Positions 1 through 12,600 of a stretch of 64,000 nt of DNA are shown in pieces. The first letter of the stretch is position 1; each line of letters opens with the position of its first letter. The translations under genes and the position numbers were made by a program. Where the stretch lies: positions 434,001 to 498,000 of the forward strand of contig NW_024881707.1 of assembly GCF_019059575.1 (NCBI RefSeq), given 5' to 3'. The notes under the pieces were generated by a model. It was not told the origin of the DNA. It saw only the letters and a list, made by a program, of their open reading frames with translations, and searched no databases. Origin of the DNA: Amphibalanus amphitrite. Taxonomy: Eukaryota; Arthropoda; Thecostraca; Balanomorpha; Balanidae.

Positions 1-533
1 GTTAAATAGCGAAGTTATCATATCGCCTTCCATCTTCTGTGTGATCTATGTACTCAATACTCGTGTTACTTGGTTGTTTATGTAGGATTTGTCTGACACG
101 TGACCGTTTTTGTCACAACAGCAGTGAACCGGTTCCGGCCGGCCGGTTTGACCTCTGTTGTCTGCGAGCTGTGATCTTTGGGTTTGATTTATGTCTCATA
201 GCTGGCCCGTTATCGAGAGAGTGCAGTTCGTCGCACGATTGGTCGATGGCGTTCAGCTCGATCGTAAACGACTGCAGTTCCATGTGCTATTTCGGTCTTC
301 GTTTTATACCAATATGACAGACTTTGGCGGCAAGCGACGAACACCTGTTTTGACCCTTTGATCTGTTTGCCTCCTATCTTTGATGATTTAGCTTAAAAGC
401 GCGTTTGTTTGTGGTCTTTTCAGCGCGTTGTGTGCCACCTCTCTGTCCTGTGACTATGTGTGACCTTGTGACCTGACCTCTTTCGACCTTTCCTGACCTG
501 ACCTGACCTCTGACCTCTGACCTCTGACCTCAG
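1..533. other. Cals: Calsyntenin upstream intron, end part
   Basis: No exon was recognised here. The last 60 bases are a TGACCTC/TGACCTG array that forms the polypyrimidine tract of the exon at 534. The preceding cadherin-1 exons must lie to the left of the window. Confidence 0.6.
473..531 (+). repeat. TGACCTC heptamer array at the acceptor
   Basis: Tandem TGACCTC with TGACC variants runs directly into the acceptor CAG at 531-533. Similar arrays lie before the exons at 31714 and 33453. Confidence 0.85.
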
Positions 534-667
534 GTGGTGTCCACCGATGCGAGCACCGGCGAGGCGGTGATTCAGGCCCGCCGGCCTCTCAGCTGTGAGA
601 AGAGGAAGAGCTACCGGTTCGAGATCGCTGCCGTCGGCTGTGACCCCGGCCCGCAGGTCTCCGACAA
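534..667 (+). CDS. Cals: Calsyntenin exon: end of cadherin repeat 1
   Basis: First exon in the window, 134 bp. The acceptor follows a run of TGACCTC repeats ending in CAG, and the donor is GTGAGT. It encodes the end of cadherin repeat 1, with the family pattern STGEAVI followed by a conserved Cys and a Tyr-x-Phe-x-Ile strand. It starts in phase 0 and leaves two bases (AA), completed by the T that opens the exon at 11155. Its upstream partner exons are outside the window. Confidence 0.9.
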
Positions 668-3600
668 GTGAGTCACTCAAACGCTGGCGGGGTCCACGGC
701 GGGAGGCTTCCGCTGTAGTGTGATAATGCATTTTTGGGTGTGAACAACCTGCATAAGAACCCACGAGAAAAAGATGGACGCGTATGTGTTTTTAACTTTA
801 AAACCACCACTGTTTTGAAGCGGCATATCTTGCATGGGATGACAATTTCCTATTGAATAGCATCCTCTGTTGTCCTTTGCAGATCCTCGGTAGTTGTCAG
901 CCACACAACTCCATCCTTCCGACTGCCCGCCACCCCAGCGGTACCTGGCACGCTGGCGTGCTCGCCACCCGCTCCGTCCTCGTGGCGTGCTCGGCTACGG
1001 CGCGCTACGTCCGCCCGCCGTGCGTGTGGCCCCCTGTCGACCCCATTAGGTGATGCCGACTGATCGACCCGACCCGACCTGACCGGCCGGCCGGCCGCGG
1101 TGCCGGCGGGGTCCGGTGGCCTGGTGATGCAGAGGGGTGGTGAAACCTGGCACCAATGCTGGTGCAAGGTGGATAGGCGGAGCCATGCACGGCATGGGAT
1201 GTCGGCACGGGCTGGCTCAGACGGATGGAGGCTCGTGGGACGACTAATGGTGTAGACTCAGAAACGTCACGGCAAGTGATGAATGTTCCAAGAGGCTGGC
1301 GACACGAGTTTGTAGAATGTGCCGATGGCATGAGAATGTGTCGTAGAATGGAATTTGACGCTGCGCTACTGGGGTTGAAGTCTGGCTGACATTGGGAAAC
1401 TGATGGACTAGTTTTACTTTGGAAACTTGTAATGGCCTTAAATTGAAGCTTGACAAGGGTAATTTGAACGGTAATGCTGAATTTACTCACACCCGTTTGT
1501 GTAGTTTGTGTACCATACTCTTATTCTAAACATTCTATGAAATGGAATGATTGTGTCGCACTGAGTCGCCCTCGGTTCTAACGTATCGACATTCTGCAAT
1601 GCTGCATGTTCGGAAAGATAAATTTGCCCGTATAGTCCCGACGCGATCCTCTTTCGAACATACCGCTGATTGTCACTTACCACGTTTCTGACACTGTAAA
1701 TTCACTGCCCGATTTAATTTAAACCTTTCAACGTCACTATTCATTGCTCTCAACAAGCTCCATCTTCATGAGCTCTGGACAGCTGACTAATGAATTCATC
1801 ACCCTCAACTGAGCGTATATCAATCACCGCCCAGACGTAGAAAGCTTATGAACTGTCAGAAAAGCTGACGCGCATCGTGCGTTGAAACTACTTCTCGTCT
1901 GACAGTTTATCCGGCAGCAGCTGTGGTCGTGGCCACTTATGAATCACTGCCGGGGCTGAATGATTGGCGGATCGGACTTGGGCGCGGGGTTAGTGTCGGT
2001 TGACGGTCCCCGGGCCGCGCTCTGCCAGCTGGCGTGCTGCCCATGTGGGCCCATTTCGATTCATGCTATGCAGATTGCGTCCACGCGAGGTGACGATGGG
2101 CTGACCGTAAGCGGAGGCTGTCGCTTGCGATCCTCCCCGTGACCTTCGAGGTTCGACCACTTGGCGCAGAGTCGGATGGGTTTTAGCCACGGGGCACGGG
2201 ATTTCTTTGCTTTGAAAGGGTTGCAACGTGTGTGATAGTACATACCTAATGGTATTGCTTTGTTGTTTAAAAATGAAGACTGGCAAGTGTCGAGCAGGGT
2301 GGAAGCTGGTGGTGTCTATTTAACCCTAGAACGCCTAGGGGGGGGGGGGGGTTGTATCAACCCCCCCTGAGGTTTTTTCGAGGTGCACGCTAAACGGCTT
2401 GTCGTAGCGGGCTGAAATTTTCAATACCCTCTGGGGCAACCTTTGCGCATCTTTTGCCGAAAAAAATTGATCGGGTCATGTCAGGTCACGGAGTTATGAC
2501 GTCCTAAGAGGTACAGCCTCCGGCCGACAGTTACCAAACGTGTGCGCCGAATCCCTAGGTTTTCTGCCGGTGATGCCCACATTGTTTGATGGATCATGAT
2601 GAAACTTCCCATGCATGTTGGGGCAAGCATTGGCTATCGTGTGGTGCAAGAAAATTGACCGGGTCAGGTCAGGTCACGGAGCTATGACGTCACAAGAGGA
2701 ACAGCGTCCGGTACTATTTTTGAAAAGCGCCCGAACCACTATTTTGCTAATTCTTGTCACCTCAATGGGAATATGCAGCAATATTAGCTTCTATAGGGAG
2801 CAAATGGACCTCCCAAATCCAAAAATACAATCAGATTTCAAAAATTTAAATTTTGATTTTTCGAATTTCTGCCGCCGACTGTGACCTTGCCGACTTCCGG
2901 CGCTCCCAACGCGCTATTTTTAGAGCTAGGGAAACGAAATACATACCAAACGATAGAAAATTGATCAAGGAACACGATAGTGAAGGTTTCAAGTCGATAT
3001 CTCCCACCGTTTTGCCGCAATCGCCGCGGAAAGTTGAAAAAGTTTGATTTTTTCGGAAAATTTGACCTTTGACCGGTCATAAGTAGGTCAAATGTTGACC
3101 TAGGACCAAAAAATATACCACCAATCGCGAGATCTCGTTGAGAGCAATCCGTTGTTTTTTTCCGCTAAGCTCTACGACCTTCCGTTTCGAAACGCCAGGG
3201 GGGGGTCGTAACAACCCCCCCCCCCTGGTCGTTCGTGTTATGAGAAATGGCCTGGTCGTGCGAGGGTTAATGAACAGATACGTGTTCAAATGTTGAAGCT
3301 AACATGGCAGATCTTGACAGCTACGACAGTTGCATGTCGAACAAAGCAACTAACCAGAGAACTGCTTCTTTGGACTTTCAGAGTAGCTCTTGAACCAGTT
3401 ATTCATTTAGATGAACCATTAATCATCACATAACAACACATTGTGCTAACTGGCTTGTTGAATCAATTATGATTAAGTGATAGACCGGCTAAAAAACTGG
3501 AAGAGAATGGCTTTATACAACAGCTGACGACTTACAAATGACTTGCAACGTGAAGATGTCAAATCAAACGATTTAAAATAAATCGAGCCCAATTCTCTTA

Positions 3601-6600
3601 GCTGCGGCTAATCGTTTGTAACGCTGCTACTTCTTAGGTAGCAGTTGTAATTCTAATTCACCATTAGTTCATTTTTTATTTCTTGTGACCTTCTATGGTT
3701 AGTGTGTATTTTAAAACTAACCATTTTCCACACTAATGGATTTGGATAGTCGTTTCCGGCCGTCCAGCATAAACGGCTCATGACTCATCAAGTTTACGTC
3801 AAATAAGCGATGTAATGGAGTTCTCTCCGGTTTATATTAAAGTTGGTAGCGCCCGCAGCTGTGTGCCGTCAAAATTAGAGAATGAGTGGTCTTTAATCGG
3901 CTCCTGGATGGGTTGTCTTGAAAGCTGGAACACGGAAGAAAATTTGCATGTTTTAACATCAAACCATAAACCAGTCAAGCACTTGTCTTACGCTTATTTT
4001 ATTTCGCATACGCGATTATTTGCATCTCTGAAGGAAGAAGGTTGTAATTTTGGAGCATTACCAAGGAGTGACCATACATTAGCGCGGGGATGTTTCCTGG
4101 CCTATCGAAAAAGAGGTCCGGGACTGCCCAAAAGTTGCGCCGGGTGAGTCGTTGGTCATCGGTCGATTTTCAAAACAACACAAACAGCCAACAAACAGTC
4201 ACCTGGTGTCAGAAGCTGCAATTGCCTTCAGGTTTGAGCTGGATGCTGGATGTGTTAGCTGGATGTTGGAGGATGTCAGTGCGAGGCGATCTTGCGAATG
4301 AGTTCCTGCCAACATGGCGTATGGCCAAACCGTTCTTCGGCACGGATGCGGTGAACTAGACGTCATGGATCGCCTTGCTTGTGCTCCTTGTACCTAACTG
4401 GCTGAGAAACCACGGTTGTGATCGGATCCGTGTTTTTTATCAAACATCAACCTCAACCTATTTGCTAATGAATACATCTCTTAGATCACTATTTTCGGAA
4501 CTAATTATCCTGAGCGCCTCTTGTTTCCGTGCATCCCACGTGTTTTCGTCACGACCTTAAAACCACGTAAATCCGGCCAGTCCAATGCCCATTATCTTCC
4601 GTAGAGCCGCGGGCAGTGGCTCTGCTTTCGTTAGCCTGATGCATGGCCGGTCCGCGGGCCGTAAATTACTCCCGCGACGAGTGTAATGAAGGGTAGGTCC
4701 ACGGTCGCTTCCGCCACTGAGCCAGCTGAGACGGCAGCGGTGGGGAATATAATCAGCGAAATACGTGCGGTTGGTAATGCTGGAGGTCCCGTGCAGTGGA
4801 CTGATTATGTGATGGCCAAGTGGCTGTGCTATTTGTAGTTTGGGGCAGGTACAGAGGTAATTAAATGAGTAGAAGGGGCTCTAAGCTCATCTTTATTACA
4901 CCGGTTTTTGAAGACATTGTGAGCTTTTCCGACGATGCCGTAGAGTGATTCGCTAGCTATTTTTGGCCAGTTAGAAAATGGCGTAGTTGCCATTTGTTAG
5001 GTATATATTGTGTCTTGTTATCATACTTCGGCCTTGATCATACTTGCAGTTTGAAATGTGCAAGTGCGTGGAATTTATACGTCTAAAGGAAGGCATTGTG
5101 TGGCATAATTACTTACTAACGTTTGGCTAATGGAAACGTCCTTGCGCATATTAGTTGCTTACTAACGTTTAGACAATGGAAACGCTCTTGCGCATATGCG
5201 ACCGAAGCAATATGAAATGTCAATATATTCACATTTCCAGAAGGCCTTAGTCTATTCAGGATAGCAAGACAAAGGCATAGCTCTGTTTCACAATTAGCGT
5301 TGTCATGGCGACGGAGCGAATCCAAACAGAGTTGCCACGGACCTTTTATGATGCCGTGGGCGACCGACGGCGGCTTTGTCGGGAAACATGAGCTGAAAAC
5401 AGCTATCGTTTGGAACTCAATTCCGCTCAGTGCGAGTCCGTGATGCATGCCCCAGAGCTATTCCAATTTGAACCTGATACACACAAACGTCAGAACTGCG
5501 TATATCGTTGTCTCCCCGGATAGAAGCGAAACAGGCAACTGATAATGCTCGTCCTGTCCATCCGTGTGGGTTCGGATAAAAGTCTTGTTTTATGTTTGAT
5601 GATAGATAACGATGGTTGTTTTTCGCGCAGTTTATCTAGGGTTATCAATTATGCTTGCTCTTGACTGGACTGCAGGAGATGCGCAAAAATGGAAAAGTAT
5701 CATTACCATTACGCAACAGCATCAATCTTCCGTATTTCTGGAAAATCAGGCAACGTCCTTTCGTTCTTTGCTGGTAACTTAGTCCCACGTTCTTTCTTAT
5801 GTTTTCTGTGCGTAGTAAAGGCGAAGCTTGTTTGGCTCGCATCCGATTTCGAAGTTAGTCCTGTGTTTTTTGGTTGTTTTGACTCGATGGATTAGCTAAT
5901 TACACCGCTGCTGCTGTGTCGGCAATGGATCACGGTCTCGAGCACAGCGTTTCCAATCAGTAGACATTTTCCGCTCTGAAAGGCACAACCTCAACGCATT
6001 CGACAAATGTACAAAAAAGCAGATAATTGCATGTAGGGCCGGAAAAAATATAGTATTTCAAAGTCCTTTTCACCACCGGCTTGACAACGGGTGGAACGGG
6101 TTGCCAGTCGCTGAAGCCTGAATGTTCGTGACTTGTGATGCTCTGTGACGGCTGCTACCGCCCTGGTGATAGCCGGTTCCGATATTGATTCTCACTCCTG
6201 GCTGTTCAGTTATTGATGATCGCTCGCCACACACGCATCTTAGACCGACAATGAACGCTCACAAAGCCCCGTCCCGTCGTCGCTTTTGTTGTCACCGGTC
6301 GTTATATTGGTGACGTTACCACGAGCATGACTTTGTTCGCTATCTGGCCATCCGCCTGGTAGTTTCCTTTCCGCATTGTTCCTTTTTGTAGAAATGGTAC
6401 TTTTATAATGTTAGTGGATGGGAGCTGGCGTAGAAAGCTCCAACTCGGTTGTACATAATACCAGCTCAGGCGCTGAGGGACGATAAGAATGCAACTTCCC
6501 AAACATTTCAAAAATGTCGTATGTCGTGCCAGGGTATACAGTACTTCCAAGTGTTGTATCTAGTTACCTGCTGACACGGTTGTGTCATTCTTGGACATCG

Positions 6601-9600
6601 TTAGACGGAGCTGGAAGTTGGACCTCTTAAAAAATGGACCTTTTTAAATGGCATCCAAACATGGCCTAATGGTGCTCCATGCTCAATGTTTATGGTATTG
6701 GGCTGTGTTAGGCGGTGTGTCTGTGGTGTTACGGTGGGTAGGAACAGTCGAGTGAATAATGAGTTTTAAATTAATGTGACCATATATAACATGAATCCAT
6801 CGATTCATGTAATCCATAGATTCATGTTATCTATGATGTGACTAAAAATTGTAACTGGTGCCTGATCTACTATTCATCCACGATGGAATGGTTTGTTTTC
6901 TTACCAAACATTAAAGAAACATTAAGAAACATAAATGATACCATGCTTCGCATGTCCTCTTGTTTTGTTTTGCCCTGTTCTTTGACCTACTGAACGTGCC
7001 ACTTCCTTGTCTCATCTTATTTCTTACCAACTGCGTCATTCCCTCTCAGAGGTCCGCACCCCAGAACCGCTCCACAATCAAACATTTCTTCCTCAACTCC
7101 TCTCTCATCTGCCTAATGTTTCCATGTGCGCAGCGCGTCTGACTTTGGCCGACCTCAGTCCTGCCCGCTGTTCCGCGCCGATCCCCCGTTCCGGGCCGGT
7201 GGCAGACGCTCCTGGGAGCAGACGGTATCTGCATAATCGGCGAGCGATGCGACATCAGGTCGGCGAGTGGCGCTCCTGACGGGACGGCGGCGGCTCAGGG
7301 TGGCTGCAGACGGTTAAGGCCGCCGGGGTGGGAGAGGAGGTTTGAGGACAGATCAGAAGTTTGTGGAGGGAGGGAGTGGTGACAGGGATCTAGGGAATGA
7401 TGATTGAGCTGATGGTGGTTGAATGTGGGTGCGTTAGATGGATGAGGTGACATTGAGATGGAGGCAGGTGACGACATATTGAGAAAGACCGGTGCTTGTT
7501 AAACATGTGGGAGGGCGATGGCTCTGTCGTAAGCTCAAAGTGGAGAAGCTGTGTTAAAGCCAAAGTGTGGGCTGTTCAAGTTGTAAGAGCTCAACACAAG
7601 TGACAGCTCCTCAGCACCGGCTGCTGCTGCAGCGCAACATCAAAGGTGGGCGCGAAGACAGCCTAAACTGCGCCCAGTCTGAACAGACATTGCGGAGCGG
7701 CCGGGTGCTATAAAGAGCTGCCGGGTACTGTTGAGCGCAGGGTTCTGCCGCTGAGTTAGGTGTTGGCTGCTGACTTGCCGCTGAGTTGGGTGTCGACCTC
7801 CACCGCCGCTGCATTATTGACTGTCTCAGCAGTTTATGCTGGTGAATTACCACCGGCCCGGTCCGCTGCTGCGCCACCCACCACCGGATGGGCGGCGGGG
7901 AGCCTCCAAACAAATCCCCGGTCCGATCGGCCGCTCCTCCGCCATCCATCAGGCTTAGCGGTCCTCTGAGGGGACGAACCGGCAGAGGTGCGGTCCGTGC
8001 CGCTCAAACCCCCGGACCGGCGGCGGCGCCTGTCAGCGGGTGTGTCTCGGTTGGAAGGAGGGGAGGGGCGGGAGAGAGCAGTTTTTGGAAGTTTGACGCC
8101 GTGCTGCGCCGCTCTAGCCCAATCAGTAGCGGCTATCGTTTCGGTAAGGATCAAAGAAGAACATCAAACACATTGATTAGCTCAGAGAAAAATCGAGGTG
8201 ATCGTTAACCATACGTGGAACAGGAAGTTGTTCTTTGAAATAGTAGTCGATGTTGTTTGATCGTTATGGATTAAAAGTTGCCCCATCTTGTAAAATAATG
8301 AAAGTCGTGTATGGAAATACTGCGGAACACTCAATTATGTGCTGAACTCTCAACTAAATTTAGGAGCACTAGGGGCTCTTTTCTTCTTACCATTCAGTAG
8401 TTGTAAAATAGGTATCCGGGCTAAAGATACTACCGTATTCACTATAGCATACTGCTGTCATAAATTTGTGTAAAAAAAAAAAACGAATTTCATCTTCATT
8501 AGAAGCGTACGTAAAGTCGGCGTACTGATGCATCTCGCCATCGCATTAGATATATCAAGTCACAGTTATACCTCTGTAAGCCATGGCCCCCTTCATGGGC
8601 GACACTTTTCCCTCCAATCGTCCTCTAAAACCGTCGGCGTGGGCCATGCATTTAAATTCGCTCATTGGGTTCGGCGTCCGCTAAATCCTGGCCCTGCGAG
8701 TGGAACTGGTCACTGGACGGTACGGAAGCCGGCGCCTAGTCTATGGCTGTGTTCCGACTGGCTCTGTAGATAACCTGAGAGTCCCGAACATACCTGAGTC
8801 AGGTCTGGTGTCGGTATAACCCCTCAATACGAGATGCACGGGCTTGGCGTCGTGATATCATCGTGTCGGTGTTGGGTGGTGACGGGTCTCCGTGACCCCA
8901 GTGGGGGGGGGGGGGAGGGGATGGGGGTCGTCCTGGCACGGCCGACCTATGCCTTGATTGCCGTGACCTGTCTCATCACCGCAGCGTGTCACGCGATCAG
9001 TTACTCGTGTCCCTCATCACCCCTGTTCTTCCACCCAGTCCACGACCAAAATTACAGCAGTCCTGTCATAGTCCTGTGGGACCTGTGTAGTTCGTAAGAT
9101 TTCCACCAGGTGTCAGCTGTGGCTGGTCGCTGGTGTGTAGTTTCTATCGGTTCCGCTAGGTGGTAGGGCTAGTTCGGTGTATGGCCACTAGAGGTAGCAA
9201 CAGCTGTCATCCAAATCACTACGGTAAAGGATTTGGGATGGTGTCCATTGCTAGCTACATGGGGGCAGGGGTGGACAGTTGTGCCGAGTTGGGGTAGCAC
9301 GAGCCTTCCCAATGCCGCGCTGGCTTGGCTTTGGAGCCGCACCAGACGGCGGAGGTCAAAGTCACCGCTAGGGCGGCGGCGGATTTGCTGCGCCCGTGCA
9401 ACCCCAACTCGGCATAATTATCCAATTCTGCATGGGGGTCATACAGGCTATCAACATGCCAGCTCAAAAGCACTGAGATTATCGCCGACGCCGCCTACCT
9501 CACGCCTGCTTTTACGTATCCCGTTTTTGCGCACCATTTTGTAAGAAACGAGCCATACTCTCCCAGCCATTTCAGACCGCCATTTACGGTGCGGTGCCAT

Positions 9601-12600
9601 ATCACTGCGCAGTTGTCCAATATATTGGACTTTTCCGGAGAGGCTACTGCTCAAATCGTGTCTTCCAGACGACAGCATCCTCGTTGGACTGCCGCCTCTG
9701 AAGCTGCGACACCATTTCGGAGCCCCCGGACGGGACAGTGGCGCTTGTTTGCTTGTTAGACCGGCCTGCTCAAATTATTTCCGATCTCTGACAGGGTGGT
9801 GCTCGTCAATTTCCAACTTGCTCAACTCCAACACAAGATACTAGGGAAGTTTGCCAGTACCAACAGCCAGCGAACTTGTCTCGTTTAGGCCGCTTAACCC
9901 TTGTTTAAATGCGCAGCGAGGCAATATCGCTGTTCAAATAAAATAAGTTGTTATTCTTGCGCACTTGCTTCAGAGGGCGGCGTAATTTAATTTACGCCTG
10001 AAGAGGATGCAATGGCTACGGGGCGTAATATATTGGCCAAAACACTGTCGCTGCTTCCTTACTGCCGGACTTTGTGCTACACGTTAGATTAGTAATTAAT
10101 TTAACCGACTTCTGTAATGGTTTGAATTACAGCCGCCCCTGGGCCTTTTCAGCACCACTCACTTCACTGCAGTGTCGCCCATCAAACCTGATCAATCTGT
10201 GCACAATATGTATCACCTAATAACCCCAACCCTTAAAGGTAGTGTGCCAGCTTTCTTGGACCGTATGGAGTTAATGGCCCAGATAAGGAGAACCGGATTT
10301 TTAGAACTTATCCATACCTTCAAAACTCATGGAAACGTCTTAAATTCTTCAAATTTTGAGTACCCCAGTGCGAAATTCGCCCCGACGGGTTGTCGGTCGT
10401 ACCCCAACCACATTTCACATGACTATGAACAATAAATGCACACACTGAAATCGCTATTACCGATATGCTCATCCAATCAAGTTTCGATAAACCCGTTCAT
10501 CATCATCTCCTGCGGTTTCAAACACGCCTGTTAGGTGGCTTCTGATGCTCGTCGAGGTCGGAATTTCCAAATACGCGTGGTGCGTCGGGCCGCGCGCTCT
10601 GACTTCGGCCAAGAAAAATGCGTCAGCTGATCATTGTCATTTCTGCCACTTGCGTGTGGTGAAATGGGGTCAAAACTTATAAGACGGCTTTTTCATATCA
10701 ATTATTTTACATAAAATCATATTTCAAACCATAAATAATGTTCGACAGCCAAATAAAAGAAACAATACCAATACGGGCTTACAGTTTAAGGCTCGACATT
10801 GTGTTGTCTACGATTAGACAGCTGATAACTCATTCCCGTACGTCGTATGGTCGTAACACTATATAGTGTTACGATGACCTTTGCTTATTGTCACAAGTGC
10901 GCCGCATTCGCGATTGTTGCCCGACGCCTGTTTGCAGGTGAGCCCACTACAGTTGTTATACATATCTAAAAACCGAAAAACTTTTAGGCGAAAAAGGCAC
11001 TATTCCAGGCCCATTTTTGATTTTTTTTGCGATATTAGGTAAAAACAGAAGCCTCTTATCCTAGGAAAAATAAAATGGGAAATCTTTCAAAGGTGGCACA
11101 CTACCTTTAACCTTCACCCGTCACCTCTCTAACCCCGCCCCCTCTATCCGGCAGTGTCACCGTGCACATCGAGGTGGAGGATGTGAACGAGTTCGCGCCG
11201 CGTTTCACCGAGCGCTCGTACATCCTGGACGTGGACGAGGGTCGGCTGTACGACGAGATCGTCCAGGTCGCCGCGGAGGATGACGACTGCTCTCCAAAGT
11301 ACGGCGACATCTGCCGCTACGAGATCCTCAGCAGCGACCAGCCGTTCGTCATCAACAGCCAGGGTGAGCGCTTCTGACCAGAGGCCGGCTTTACCAACAG
11401 AAAAATCGCCGGCTGCTGGAATTTGCTGGAATCGGAAGGAACCGACCGATGCATTTTATTTTATTGCATTTATTTTAGTTTTTCAGTCATTATGGATATC
11501 ATATCGGATTATTTGCTCCATTTATATGCATTGTGATAACGTCAGATATGCTCTTAGAGGTTCGTTACAACAGTTCTAATCAATTTTACTCGCTTTTCGC
11601 GCTAACATCCTTGGTTGATTTTATTTCACTTTGAGAGGGACATTATGAACGACGTCATTTCACAAATGAATTTATACTGATGGGTCTCGACATCTCTCAG
11701 AACCGATATAAATGAGACACGATTAACTCTGTCCGTGCCACCTAGTGTCCCAAAGTTCAGCCTCAAAGACGCTTCCGTTTGATTCTATACTTGGCCCTGC
11801 CTCAGACACGAGCCCGCCGCTGCGCTCGGTCTCTGTATAATTATCAGGAGTCACGGCGTGTAACGATCGGGGTGGTGTCCGGCGGAGCCGAGCCCGGGTC
11901 AGTCGTCTCCCTGCTGATTGGCCGTAATGACTGACCTCATCAGGCGGCGGTCGGTAGCGGCCTACCGCGTCCCCTGGGACCGACAGAAGACCGGGCTGGG
12001 CTCTGCCGAGGCATGAGTGGGCTGTTCAGCATGGCTGGGGATTGGGGTCCATAGAGGCACGGTGTAGATGAGCCATGGTTGGTGTCTTAGGGTCTATAGT
12101 GGCATGACATAATATCCCCCACTGTCCTAGGGTCTAGCGAGGGTCTAGCGAGCGAGGGGCTTACCGTCATGGCCAGGTCTTCTGGGAAATAGTCTGACTC
12201 TGAGATGCGTTCTTTGAGCCAGCCCTGACGTGCCCCCTCCCAGGGGAAAGAGGGCGTCTGACGAAGGATCAGAGGGGACGAAGCTGATCCCCTCTGGGTC
12301 TCCGGAGATAAGTATGATACGACTAGGTCCCCCAGTGGCCGGCGGCGCCAGACGTATAATTACAGCGGGCTTTTTTCGTCACCATGACCCCGAGTGATAC
12401 AAACAGTGTTCATGGGGAATGTATTCACTTGTTGCGCATCATGGACTATTTCCAAATGACTTGGCTGAGAACCGTGTGGCTTAAAAAGCATATCTGCCGC
12501 ACAACTAAAATTTGAAGTTGCTATGGATACCGCTAAATGGAAGAGTATCAGAGCTGAACAATTCCCGAATTTTGTGGCGATCGTTTTAGTTTGCTTTTGC

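Larger units (their letters stand above)
668..11154 (+). other. Cals: Calsyntenin intron, 10.5 kb
   Basis: No coding exon was recognised. It holds a TTAA-flanked element (2324-3266), a 46-bp tandem duplication (5108-5200), short hairpins (6788-6828 and 9282-9414) and a second TTAA-flanked element (10237-11106) ending just before the next exon. The remaining sequence appears to be unique intron DNA. Confidence 0.7.
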
